A DNA stretch of 64,000 bases from Jannaschia formosa (GTDB lineage Bacteria > Pseudomonadota > Alphaproteobacteria > Rhodobacterales > Rhodobacteraceae): contig NZ_QPLJ01000001.1 in NCBI RefSeq assembly GCF_003340555.1, positions 62,001 to 126,000 on the forward strand. The letters are read 5' to 3'. Below are positions 26,145 through 34,497 of this stretch, piece by piece. The notes below the pieces were generated by a model, which did no database searches, had not been told where the DNA came from, and was given only the letters and a program-made list of their open reading frames with translations. The number at the start of each line of letters is the position of its first letter. Positions within the stretch are counted from its first letter, which is position 1. A program made the position numbers and the translations under genes.

Positions 26145-26924
26145 TTATCCGGGAATCTTTAGAACAGGAAATTCAGGGTCGCCGGATGCCGCTCGCAGCG
26201 CAACGCCCACTCTCGGGGTAAGATCTGCCAGACGTTGCCTATCGATTTCGATATTCTCGATTATCTGACCGATCAAGTCATTTAGCATTGCAATATGGCT
26301 AAGCGCTCTCTGCGCGGCTTCACCTCGTGCCTCTACTCGACCAACCAAACCGTCCATCTCCTTTGCAGGTAGGAAGTTCTGTAGCTCGGTACGCAGAGAG
26401 CCATAATGCGCGAACGAAGCAAGGGTGCTCTGCACGCTGAGTTGTGCCAGCTGAAGGTCCGAAAGTAAGGAGAATTCTTTGGACCGGCTCAATAGGACTA
26501 GGTCGTCAACAGTGTAAAAAACTTGTTCGACAGGCGAAGAAATTACTGGAATAACCAAGGCCCACGGCTCGACCTCCTCGAGGCCCTGTTCCGAAGCGTC
26601 CTCAAAACATGATGAAATGTGATCGTCGAGCACCCTAAGGCGCGCCGCCATTGTTTGATAACCGGCATAAAACCGAAGTGTATGTGAATAGTCTTCTGAA
26701 GAGCGTCTAGAACGCGCTTCTTCTCGATCTCTTGCGAAAGACCTATTTTGCACCCAAAGAGTGACCAATCCAGTTATCAACCCGCCGGAGAGAGCGCCGA
26801 AGAGAGCACCAACTGTTGCGTTATCGAGATTGTCTAGGATCATCTCGACGTGCCTTCGCCCGAGCAGGCCGGATATACCAGCGCAGTAGGCACTGAACAG
26901 TATAAGTGCGAATCGGCCTTCCAT
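26145..26924 (-). CDS. Two-helix membrane protein with a helical cytoplasmic domain, atypical composition
   Basis: Protein of 259 residues, family not recognised. Hydrophobic segments lie at about 5-23 and 38-58 (GALFGALSGGLITGLVTLWV), followed by a charged stretch (NRSFARDREEARSRRSSEDY) and a long, mainly helical region to the end. GC is close to 50% by eye, against about 70% in all neighbours, and rarer codons (ATA, AGA, TTA) are common, which suggests recent transfer. I chose the ATG at 26924; a TTG at 26948 is the alternative. It lies downstream of thyX on the same strand. Confidence 0.75.
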   Translation of the reverse strand: MEGRFALILFSAYCAGISGLLGRRHVEMILDNLDNATVGALFGALSGGLITGLVTLWVQNRSFARDREEARSRRSSEDYSHTLRFYAGYQTMAARLRVLDDHISSCFEDASEQGLEEVEPWALVIPVISSPVEQVFYTVDDLVLLSRSKEFSLLSDLQLAQLSVQSTLASFAHYGSLRTELQNFLPAKEMDGLVGRVEARGEAAQRALSHIAMLNDLIGQIIENIEIDRQRLADLTPRVGVALRAASGDPEFPVLKIPG

Positions 26925-26931
26925 ACCACGC

Positions 26932-27846
26932 TCACCCCACCACCCCAATAAACTCCCGCCACTCCCCCTTGCTCATCCCGCTCGTCTCCTGCGTCACCTC
27001 TTCCCCCGCGAGCATCCGGCGGAGGCACTCGACGCCGCGTGCCGACAGGGTCGCGCCGCCGAGGCGGTAGTCCTCGAAGGCGCTATACGCATAGGGCACC
27101 CAGTCCTTAACGATTTGGCAAAGAGTCTCGGCGTAGACACGAATCTCCATCTGCGCATGGGCGTCGGCGCGCAGGCGGAGGAAGTGAAACAGGTTGTGGA
27201 GGTCCACCTTCCAGTACCATTGCGTGTAGATGTTCGCCGGCAGGTTCATGCGGGCCAGTTCGCGGGCGAGGCCCTGCTGGGGCGCGCCGTCCGGCGCCTC
27301 CTCCCCGATCATCGCGGCGTAGTGGTCGTAGGCGCGGGTGCTGTCCTCGCGCAGCCAGTCGAGGACGCGCGCGGCCTCCTCCCCCGACAGGGCCGCGCCC
27401 CGGCCCTGGTTGTTGGTGGAGGATTGCGCGGCGAGGTCGGATTCGGCGGGGATGTAGAACTCCCGGTCGAGGATCGAATAGCGGGCGGAGTATTCGTTCA
27501 CGTTGGCGGTGCGGTGGCGGACCCACTGGCGCGCGACGAAGACGGGCAGCTTCACGTGCAGCTTGATCTCGCACATCTCGAAGGGCGTCGAATGCCAGTG
27601 CCGCATCAGGTAGCGGATCAGCCCCTCGTCGTTGCTGACCGCCTTCGTGCCGCGCCCGTAGCTGACCCGCGCGGCCTGGGTGATCGCGGCGTCGTCGCCC
27701 ATGTAGTCAATCACCCGGACGAAGCCGTGGTCGAGCACCGGATGGGCCGTGTAGAGATGCCGCTCCATCCCCGGCGCGGTGGCGCGGAGGGTCTGGTGGG
27801 TCTGGGCGCGGGCGGCCTCGATCTCGGCCTGCTGGTCGGGGGTCAT
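26932..27846 (-). CDS. thyX: Flavin-dependent thymidylate synthase
   Basis: Makes dTMP from dUMP using methylene-tetrahydrofolate and FAD/NAD(P)H. It has 304 residues. The ThyX signature RHRTANVNEYSARY is present, as are the substrate-binding segments HWHSTPFEMCEIKLHVKLP and the C-terminal LHNLFHFLRLR-DAHAQMEIR. The start ATG at 27846 has a GAGGAA-type site. Its presence suggests that the organism relies on ThyX rather than ThyA, but a thyA elsewhere cannot be excluded. Confidence 0.96.
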   Translation of the reverse strand: MTPDQQAEIEAARAQTHQTLRATAPGMERHLYTAHPVLDHGFVRVIDYMGDDAAITQAARVSYGRGTKAVSNDEGLIRYLMRHWHSTPFEMCEIKLHVKLPVFVARQWVRHRTANVNEYSARYSILDREFYIPAESDLAAQSSTNNQGRGAALSGEEAARVLDWLREDSTRAYDHYAAMIGEEAPDGAPQQGLARELARMNLPANIYTQWYWKVDLHNLFHFLRLRADAHAQMEIRVYAETLCQIVKDWVPYAYSAFEDYRLGGATLSARGVECLRRMLAGEEVTQETSGMSKGEWREFIGVVG

Positions 27847-27948
27847 GGCGGTTCCTCGTGATTCCCGCACATGTGTATCGCAGCCGGGGGGATTGTTCAG
27901 CGCTTCCGGGGCGCTAGGGTGCGCCCGAACCCGCAAAAGGAGGCGAAG

Positions 27949-28383
27949 ATGCCCATCACCTATCTGCACACCATGGTCCGCGTGAAGGACCTCGACGCAT
28001 CGCTGGCCTTCTACAAGATGCTGGGACTGGTGGAGCGGCGCCGCTCCGAGAACGAGAAGGGGCGGTTCACGCTGGTCTTCCTGTGCCCGCCCGAGCAGGC
28101 CGACGGCCATGCCGACGTGGAACTGACCTACAACTGGGACGGCGACGAGGGGCTGCCCTCGGACAGCCGCCATTTCGGGCACCTGGCCTATACCGTCGAC
28201 GACATCTACGAGACCTGCCAGATGCTGATGGACAACGGCGTCACCATCAACCGGCCGCCGCGGGACGGGCACATGGCCTTCGTGCGCTCTCCGGACAACG
28301 TGTCGATCGAGCTGTTGCAGGCGGGCGAGCGGAAGCCGCCGCAGGAGCCCTGGGCCTCGATGGAGAATACCGGCCATTGGTGA
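27949..28383 (+). CDS. gloA: Lactoylglutathione lyase (glyoxalase I)
   Basis: Isomerises the glutathione-methylglyoxal hemithioacetal to lactoylglutathione. It has 144 residues in two beta-alpha-beta-beta-beta modules: HTMVRVKDLDASLAFYK in the first and FGHLAYTVDDIYETCQ in the second. The metal ligands His7, Glu59 region (DVELTYNW), His in FGHLAY and Glu in SIELLQ are in place. AAAAGGAGG lies 6 nt before the ATG at 27949. The final EPWASMENTGHW is the usual end in related bacteria. Confidence 0.93.
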   Translation: MPITYLHTMVRVKDLDASLAFYKMLGLVERRRSENEKGRFTLVFLCPPEQADGHADVELTYNWDGDEGLPSDSRHFGHLAYTVDDIYETCQMLMDNGVTINRPPRDGHMAFVRSPDNVSIELLQAGERKPPQEPWASMENTGHW

Positions 28384-28449
28384 CGGGCTCGCCCCAATCT
28401 CGCCACATGCTGCGGATAGGCGCCCTCCTGTGAGAATCGGGAGGGTGGC

Positions 28450-28893
28450 ATGTGGTTTGGTGGTGATGTCGGGGGCCGGGTCCTGGCCGGCACGGGTGCT
28501 GTCTGCGCCGCGGCGCTCTGCGTCCTGATCTGGAGCGGGGCGGAGGCCGAGCCGGCCGCGCCCGAGCCGGTGGAGGCCGTGCGGCTGCCTGACGGCGCCG
28601 GCTACGTGCCCCACGACCCCGAGGGGTTCGACGCGCTGGCGACGGGTCTGGCCGCGCTGCCGCCGGAGGAGCTGGCGCAGATGGCGGGCTTCGCCGCGGC
28701 GCTGGCGGCCGACCTGGACGAGTTCAGCTCCGACGAGCTGGCGGGCCGGGTCGGGGACCTGATCACGGTGGTGGACCTGGCCTATGCCGACGCCCGCCAG
28801 GCGCGGCCCGGGCGGCCGGGCTACGACGCCGAGAGGCTGCGGGGGATCGCCGACCGGATCGGCTACGACACCGAGGGCCTGCCGGGGGGCTGA
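28450..28893 (+). CDS. Exported or membrane-anchored hypothetical protein
   Basis: Protein of 147 residues, function unknown. A single hydrophobic segment (about 9-32, VLAGTGAVCAAALCVLIWSG) could be a signal peptide or anchor. The remainder is acidic and Ala/Leu-rich, with the segment VRLPDGAGYVPHDPEGFDAL and predicted helices. Codon bias matches the neighbours, and the ATG is preceded by GGGAGGG. It is the only gene in this orientation before the opposing Mth938-like gene. Confidence 0.75.
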   Translation: MWFGGDVGGRVLAGTGAVCAAALCVLIWSGAEAEPAAPEPVEAVRLPDGAGYVPHDPEGFDALATGLAALPPEELAQMAGFAAALAADLDEFSSDELAGRVGDLITVVDLAYADARQARPGRPGYDAERLRGIADRIGYDTEGLPGG

Positions 28894-29098
28894 GCCGCGT
28901 CGGCTCCGCTGGCACCGGGCGGGCGCGGGGGCGCAACGTTGGACCCTGCGGATATGCGGGCATGGAAGCGGAGGAGGGCTTCAAGTCTGACGGGGCTTGG
29001 ACGACAGTGCTGACGGGATGTCTCGGTCCGAAGAACGCCGGACCGATGCGGGTCTTTCGGGCCCTCTCGGTGCGGCGCAGTTCGCGGCGTCGAAGGCT

Positions 29099-29458
29099 CT
29101 ACGGCTCGACGGGGAGGACGGCGGCGGCGACGCGGCGGCCTTCGCCGACCAGCACGTTGTAGGTGCGGCAGGCGGCGGGGGTGTTCATGACCTCCAGCCC
29201 CATTCCGGCTTCCTCGACGGCGACACGCAGGTCGCCGGGGACATGCGCGATCTCCGCCCCGGTGCCGACCAGCACGACATCGACCTTGTCCGACAGCGCG
29301 ACCAGCGCCGTGGCATCGCGGTAGCCGCCCCAGGGCGTCAGGGCCGTGGCATGCAGGATCAGCGCTCCCTCCACGACTTCCCCGCCGACGCGGAAGAAGC
29401 CGGGGCCATAGCCGTCGAAGGGGCGGGCGGCGTCGAAGGTGACTTCGCTCAGGTTCAT
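29099..29458 (-). CDS. Mth938-like domain protein
   Basis: Protein of 119 residues of the MTH938/NDUFAF3 fold: start NLSEVTFDAARPFDGYGPGFF, central VDVVLVGTGAEIAHVP and C-terminal EVMNTPAACRTYNVLVGEGR. The eukaryotic relatives NDUFAF3 and AAMDC assist respiratory complex I assembly or act in other roles. The bacterial protein is uncharacterised. The start ATG at 29458 is supported by AAGAGAT-type spacing and by the family N-terminus. The longer in-frame extension to 29641 is rejected. Confidence 0.88.
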   Translation of the reverse strand: MNLSEVTFDAARPFDGYGPGFFRVGGEVVEGALILHATALTPWGGYRDATALVALSDKVDVVLVGTGAEIAHVPGDLRVAVEEAGMGLEVMNTPAACRTYNVLVGEGRRVAAAVLPVEP

Positions 29459-29683
29459 CTCTTGCTCCGGTCGGCGGCCTTCGGGGGCCGTGGTCTGACA
29501 GGCAGGGCCGGCAAGGCCCCTGCCCGGGCACCTAGCCCGGATCGCGCGCGGGTCCAAGCGGCGCCGGAGCGCGGGGATTGTCCTCAAATCGCCGACGGTA
29601 TCCGCGCGTCCGGTCAGGAGGATGCCACATTCTTCGGCCATGAACGCGAGGACCGATCCGATTCCGCCCAGGGAGACCGACCG

Positions 29684-30196
29684 ATGCTTACGCCCCTCTG
29701 CTTCCTCCGCGACGAGTCCGGGGCCGTCACCGTCGACTATACCGTGCTGGTCGCGGGCGGCGCCGCGGTGGCCCTGGCCACGCTGGCCGTGCTGGGCGGG
29801 GCGGCGCGGGACTGGCTGCGCCTCGTCGAGGAGGAGTCGGTCGACGACGGGATGGTCTCCGGCACCTGGGCCGCCGCGATGCGCGACTATCAGCCGGCCA
29901 ACCCGGTCATGTATTCCAGCCTGATCGAGGATTTCGGCATCCTCACGGATGCCGAGCTCGACGAGATCGAGAAGTTCGTCAACGACTATGTCGGCGAGAT
30001 GCAGCCGCTGGCCGAGAACGAGAGCGACAACAGCCTGCTCGCGGACCTGACCTCTGCCGTCGGCTATTCCTACATGGACCGGGTGCGCAAGCGTCCCTAC
30101 GGATCCGGGGCAAACATGCAGGAGGTCGGGCGCATCGCCGTGAAGATGGGCTGGGACAACTCGATCATCACCATGTTCGGCGACTCGGAAACCTGA
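29684..30196 (+). CDS. Protein with Flp-pilin-like N-terminus
   Basis: Protein of 170 residues. The N-terminus (LRDESGAVTVDYTVLVAGGAAVAL) resembles a class III signal/Flp-type pilin: a Gly-Ala processing site followed by (A/V)TV(D/E)Y and a hydrophobic helix. Here Asp replaces the usual Glu at position +5. Flp pilins are about 55-70 residues, so the extra ~110-residue acidic domain is unusual and unrecognised. No tad/flp assembly genes are in the window. The start ATG at 29684 has GGGAGA upstream. Confidence 0.72.
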   Translation: MLTPLCFLRDESGAVTVDYTVLVAGGAAVALATLAVLGGAARDWLRLVEEESVDDGMVSGTWAAAMRDYQPANPVMYSSLIEDFGILTDAELDEIEKFVNDYVGEMQPLAENESDNSLLADLTSAVGYSYMDRVRKRPYGSGANMQEVGRIAVKMGWDNSIITMFGDSET

Positions 30197-30500
30197 GCCG
30201 CCCCTGGGGCGTCCTAGGCGGACCGCCCGCAGTCATTCCGATACCAGCCTCGCAGCGGTGCGCGGTCATGTGGCGCGCCCGGCAGACTGCCGTGACGGGC
30301 GAAGCGAAGCGGCCGGGAGCGGGGCGGAGCGGAAATGCCCCCAGCGCCCTGCTTTCGCCTTGGCCGGGCGCGACACGGCCGTTCGTCTTCCGGGGCTTCC
30401 GGAGGGGCGCTTGCCGGATCGCCGGAATCGGAGCCCGGGGACGAGGCGTGACAGGCGCGATTCGGGCAAGGCGCCGTCACAGCGTGCCGGGCAGCAGGGG
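30197..30500. other. About 300 bp with no supportable gene
   Basis: Frames on both strands are open but give Arg/Pro-rich translations without start-site support. I found no terminator or RNA gene. It lies between the convergent ends of the pilin-like gene and the coiled-coil gene. Confidence 0.4.
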
Positions 30501-30824
30501 TCAGGCGTTGAGGGACTCGATATAGGCGCGCAGTTCCGCGGATTCCTGCCGGGCCTCGCGCAGGCCGTCCATGGCGGCGCGCAGCTCCGCTTCCTTCTGG
30601 TGGATCTCGGTCTGAAGCTCCTGCTCGCGATATTGCAGGTAGGTGATGGCCTCGTCGCGCTGCTCCTCGGCGGAGTGGAGCGCCTGGGCCATGTTCTCGA
30701 GTTCGGCCATGTCGGAATGGGTCACGCGGCTGAACCGGCTGACCACCCAGAAGGCGAACCAGCCCAGCGCGAAGGCCAGGAACAGGATGACCGCGATGGC
30801 GACGACGAATTCGGTGCGGTTCAT
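30501..30824 (-). CDS. Small membrane-anchored coiled-coil protein
   Basis: Protein of 107 residues with one N-terminal transmembrane helix (about 6-29) followed by an Ala/Glu/Gln-rich coiled coil running to the end (SAEEQRDEAITYLQYREQEL, EIHQKEAELRAAMDGL). Function is unknown. Its ATG overlaps the stop codon of the OmpA-type gene (ATGA, 30821-30824), so it is translated with it and may be its partner at the cell envelope. Confidence 0.83.
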   Translation of the reverse strand: MNRTEFVVAIAVILFLAFALGWFAFWVVSRFSRVTHSDMAELENMAQALHSAEEQRDEAITYLQYREQELQTEIHQKEAELRAAMDGLREARQESAELRAYIESLNA

Positions 30825-32749
30825 TCCCCGGTCTCCTCTGGGGTTTCTTCCGCCGGGGCGGGATCGGGTTCGGCGGGTTCGGCCTCCGGCTCGGCCGCGC
30901 GCGCCTCGGCCTCGGCCTCCAGCGTGGCGGCGTCGCGGCGTCCGAGCAGGGTGAAGGTGATGCGCCGGTTCGCCTCGCGCCCGGCCTCGCTGTCGTTGCT
31001 GGCGATCGGCTCGGTCTCGCCGTAGCCGCGGGCCGTCAGCTGCGCGGGCGGCACGCCGCGCTCGATCAGGGCGAGGCGGACGGCCTCGGCGCGGGCGCGC
31101 GAGAGCTCCTGGTTCATCGTCTCGCGGCCCTGGCTGTCGGTATGGCCGCCGATCTCGAAGGCGGCGCGCTTGCAGTCGGTCAGCTTGGAGGTGAGCATGG
31201 CAAGCTGGCCGTCCCCGGTCCCGTCCAGCACCGCGGCGCCCGGCGCGAAGGTCAGCTTCTGCTCGACGAGGATGTCGTTGAGCTGGACCTCGCATTCGGA
31301 GGGGCTGGGGATGTTCAGCGCCGGATCAAGCTCTTCCAGATACTCGACCTCGATGGCGTATTCGGCGCCCGCGCCCAGCTTGTCGGAGAGCAGGCGGCTG
31401 ATCTCGGCGTCGGCACGCGGGTTGCCGGTGACGCCGCGGACCGAGACGAGCGCGGGCTGGACCGTGACCGATCCCTGCTGCAGCTCGCCCAGCACGTCGA
31501 TGGCGGCGAGGACCCGGGCGGGCCAGCCCTCGGGCAGGGTGTCGTCCTGCCGGGTGGCGATATAGGTCTCCTCGCTGCCGAAGCGGGCGCGGCCATAGGC
31601 CAGCACGGCCTCTTCCTGCGCCTCGTCGAAGAGCCGGCCGCGCAGCTGCACCTGCCCCTCGGGCGAGCGGATGGCGAGGAATTCGGGCGTGCCGGTCGGG
31701 CCGGTCGCGGCCTCGCCCTCGGGCTGCGGCAGGATCGCGGTCAGCACGAAGAGCTCGGGCAGCGCGGTCTCGAGCTCGGCCACGACGCGGTCGAAGAGCG
31801 CCTGCGCCGTGCCCTCGGCGGCGGTCAAGGTGACGTCGGCATCCGAGAGCGTGACGGTGCCCGCGCCGAGCTCGCCCAGCGCGGAGATCGAGACCGCCGC
31901 CGCCTCGCCCCAGGAGGCGGAGGGCACGCCGAGCCCGGTTACGCAATCGGCCTTGCCCTCGAACCCGGCGTCGATGGCGGCGCGCAGGATCAGGCGCTGC
32001 GCCTCGGGGCCGTCGACGGCGCAGGCCTCGAACCGGGCGGGCGCGTCCGCGGGGCGCACGAAGCGCAGGGTGAAGGGCGTGATGACGGGCCGGGGCGCCT
32101 GGATGTCGAGAGCGATGGAGACGCCCTCGGGCCGGGTGCGCGAAAGCTCGGCCTCGAGCCGCCGCCGCTCGGCGTCGCTGTCGGCGACGGCGGTGATCTC
32201 GACCCGTCCCGGCTCGACCGAGATCTTGGTGCGCGGCAGCCGGTCGAGCACCGAGAGCGCGAAGCGCACCGAGGGCTGCCAGGTCGCGGGCGGCTGGCGG
32301 TCGATCTGTTCCACGAGGTCAGTGATCTGCATGTCGTCGCGCCGCAGGAGCGTGTCGAGCGGCCCGCCGGCGACACGCTCGGGCGTGAGGCCTATGAGGG
32401 AGACGGCGGTCTCGTTGCGCAGGATCTCCAGCGCGAAGCGGGGCGCGGCGGCAGGCTCGGTGGCGGCGACGTCGATCGCGTCGACAAGGCGCGCGGGCGC
32501 GACGACGTCCCCCGCCTCGGTCATGGCGCGGAAGCGCGCGCCTTCGTCCGGGGCGCGGCCGGCGAGGATCAGCTGCAGGCCGTCGGTCTGGACGTCCACC
32601 CAGGTCAGCCCGGCGATGCCCATGCGTTCGGTCACGGCGGCGCGGGAGGTCCGCTCGATATAGCCGGCGGCGGTCCAGGCCGCGGCGGTGGCGCCGCCGG
32701 CGGCGGCGGCCAGGACGACCAGCGTCGCGATTGTCTTGGCTCGGCTCAT
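30821..32749 (-). CDS. OmpA-family peptidoglycan-binding protein with BON-like repeats
   Basis: Protein of 642 residues with an N-terminal anchor or signal (5-27). The region from about 40 to 490 contains repeated BON-like modules (phospholipid/lipoprotein-binding folds). The C-terminal OmpA domain (about 500-615) carries FEIGGHTDSQG, the ARAEAV helix and the NRRITFTL end, which bind diaminopimelate in peptidoglycan. The tail is Ala/Glu/Pro-rich (EAEARAAEPEAEPAEPDPAP). It likely tethers the envelope to the wall from the periplasmic face. It is cotranscribed with the coiled-coil gene. Confidence 0.87.
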   Translation of the reverse strand: MSRAKTIATLVVLAAAAGGATAAAWTAAGYIERTSRAAVTERMGIAGLTWVDVQTDGLQLILAGRAPDEGARFRAMTEAGDVVAPARLVDAIDVAATEPAAAPRFALEILRNETAVSLIGLTPERVAGGPLDTLLRRDDMQITDLVEQIDRQPPATWQPSVRFALSVLDRLPRTKISVEPGRVEITAVADSDAERRRLEAELSRTRPEGVSIALDIQAPRPVITPFTLRFVRPADAPARFEACAVDGPEAQRLILRAAIDAGFEGKADCVTGLGVPSASWGEAAAVSISALGELGAGTVTLSDADVTLTAAEGTAQALFDRVVAELETALPELFVLTAILPQPEGEAATGPTGTPEFLAIRSPEGQVQLRGRLFDEAQEEAVLAYGRARFGSEETYIATRQDDTLPEGWPARVLAAIDVLGELQQGSVTVQPALVSVRGVTGNPRADAEISRLLSDKLGAGAEYAIEVEYLEELDPALNIPSPSECEVQLNDILVEQKLTFAPGAAVLDGTGDGQLAMLTSKLTDCKRAAFEIGGHTDSQGRETMNQELSRARAEAVRLALIERGVPPAQLTARGYGETEPIASNDSEAGREANRRITFTLLGRRDAATLEAEAEARAAEPEAEPAEPDPAPAEETPEETGE

Positions 32750-32799
32750 GGCATCCTCACAGGTCCGGGCTGCTTACAACCGCTCCGGGTGCGGAGCAA

Positions 32800-33744
32800 T
32801 CAGAGGACCGCGGCGAGAGCGAAAAACGGCAGGGGGATGAGCCCGGTCGTCCGGTTCGCGCGGAAGAGGGCCAGGCAGGCCGCGGGGTCCGAGATGTCGA
32901 GCCGGACCAGCTGCCAGGCCAGGTGCCAACCCATCGCCCAGGCGCCGAGCAGCGCCGCCATCGCCGGAAGAGGCGGCAGGGCCACGAGCGCGGCGGCCGA
33001 GATCAGCACCACGGTCGCCATCAGGAAGACCTGCATCCACGGCTTCGGCCGGTCCCCGAAGCGGCGCGCGGTCGACTTCACGCCGATCAGCGCGTCGTCC
33101 TCGACGTCCTGGTAGGCGTAGATCGTGTCGTAGAACAGCGTCCAGGCGATGCCGCCGAGATAGAGCAGGACCGGCGCGAGGGACAGCGACCCGGTGAAGG
33201 CCGCCCAGGCCAGCAGCGCGCCCCAGTTGAAGGCGAGCCCGAGGAAGACCTGCGGCCACCAGGTGAAGCGCTTGGCGAAGGGATAGACCGCGACCGGCAG
33301 CAGCGACAGCACGCCCAGCGCGATGGCCGTCGGGTGGAAGGTCAAGAGGATGCCGAAGGACACGAGCGACTGAAGGCACATCCAGACCAGCGCGCCCTTG
33401 ACGCTCACCTGCCCCGAGGGGATCGGCCGCGACCGGGTGCGGGCCACGGCGCCGTCGAAGTCGCGGTCGGTCACGTCGTTCCAGGTGCAGCCCGCGCCGC
33501 GCATCAGGAAGGCGCCGATGGCGCAGCCCAGCGCGATCCAGATCGCGACGGGGCGGAAGCCGGTCGCCGCCACCGCCAGGGTCAGGCCCCACCAGCAGGG
33601 GATCAGCAGCAGCCAGGTCCCGATCGGCCGGTCGGCGCGGCTGAGACGCAGGAAGGGCCGGGCCGGCGCCGGCGCCAGGGTGTCGACCCAGTTGCCCTTG
33701 ACCGCATCGGCGACTTGGCCTTGACCGGAGGCGGGTTGTGACAT
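32800..33744 (-). CDS. ubiA: 4-hydroxybenzoate polyprenyltransferase
   Basis: Attaches the polyprenyl tail to 4-hydroxybenzoate in ubiquinone synthesis. It is an integral inner-membrane protein of 314 residues with about eight to nine helices. Both Asp-rich motifs are present: NDVTDRDFDGAVARTRSRP and a second DTIYAYQDVEDD, which bind Mg-diphosphate. The ATG at 33744 is 15 bp from the divergent rsmE start. The extended upstream frame runs through rsmE and is rejected. The decaprenyl-type synthase that supplies its substrate is at 51885. Confidence 0.95.
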   Translation of the reverse strand: MSQPASGQGQVADAVKGNWVDTLAPAPARPFLRLSRADRPIGTWLLLIPCWWGLTLAVAATGFRPVAIWIALGCAIGAFLMRGAGCTWNDVTDRDFDGAVARTRSRPIPSGQVSVKGALVWMCLQSLVSFGILLTFHPTAIALGVLSLLPVAVYPFAKRFTWWPQVFLGLAFNWGALLAWAAFTGSLSLAPVLLYLGGIAWTLFYDTIYAYQDVEDDALIGVKSTARRFGDRPKPWMQVFLMATVVLISAAALVALPPLPAMAALLGAWAMGWHLAWQLVRLDISDPAACLALFRANRTTGLIPLPFFALAAVL

Positions 33745-33759
33745 GTCGGGGAGGCCCCT

Positions 33760-34497
33760 TTGGATAGCAAGGTCAGGCTTCATGTAGGCCAGCCGGTGGG
33801 GGCGGGGCAATCGCTCGACCTGCCGCGGGACCAGGCGCATTACCTGAGCAACGTCATGCGGCTGGCGCCCGGCGACAGTCTGACCGTCTTCGACGGCGCC
33901 TCGGGCGCCTGGCGGGCGCGGGTCGAGGACCTGTCGAAGCGCGGGGGCGTCCTCGTCTGCGAGGACCGCGTCGCGCCGCAGCGGAACCCTCCGGATCTCT
34001 GGCTCGTCTTCGCGCCGATCAAGAAGGCGCGCACCGACTTCATCGTCGAGAAGGCGACGGAGCTGGGGGCTGCGCGCATCTGCCCCGTCTCGACCCGCTT
34101 CACCAACTCGGAGCGCATCCGTCAGGACCGGCTTCAGGCCCATGCGATCGAGGCGGCGGAGCAATGCGGCGGCACCTTCGTCCCCGAGGTGGCGGAGCTT
34201 CGGCCGCTCGACCGCCTGCTCGCCGACTGGCCCGAGGGCCGCGCGCTGGTCTTCTGCGACGAGACGCTGTCGGACGACCCGCTCTGGGCGGAGGAGGGCG
34301 AGGCGGGCGTCTGGCCCCCGGCGCCCGCCGCGATACTGATCGGGCCGGAGGGCGGCTTTTCTCCCGAGGAGCGGGCGCGCCTGCGCGCCCTGCCCTTCGC
34401 CACGCCGGTCGCGCTGGGCCCGCGCATCCTGCGCGCCGACACGGCGGCGGTCGCGGCGCTGACGCTGTGGCAGGCGGCGCGCGGCGACTGGCGGTGA
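33760..34497 (+). CDS. rsmE: 16S rRNA (uracil-1498-N3)-methyltransferase
   Basis: Methylates U1498 in 16S rRNA. It has 245 residues: an N-terminal PUA-like domain (RDQAHYLSNVMRLAPGD) and a SPOUT methyltransferase domain with the knot motifs LIGPEGGFSPEE and LGPRILRADTA. The start is a TTG at 33760, preceded by GGGGAGG at good spacing. No ATG exists nearby that keeps the PUA domain. Its stop codon overlaps the next gene (GTGA). Confidence 0.94.
   Translation: MDSKVRLHVGQPVGAGQSLDLPRDQAHYLSNVMRLAPGDSLTVFDGASGAWRARVEDLSKRGGVLVCEDRVAPQRNPPDLWLVFAPIKKARTDFIVEKATELGAARICPVSTRFTNSERIRQDRLQAHAIEAAEQCGGTFVPEVAELRPLDRLLADWPEGRALVFCDETLSDDPLWAEEGEAGVWPPAPAAILIGPEGGFSPEERARLRALPFATPVALGPRILRADTAAVAALTLWQAARGDWR

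Noticed and set aside
32800-34164. Longer ubiA start (454 codons)
   Set aside because: The extension would cover the rsmE start region, and the added sequence has no UbiA similarity; the family N-terminus fits the ATG at 33744.
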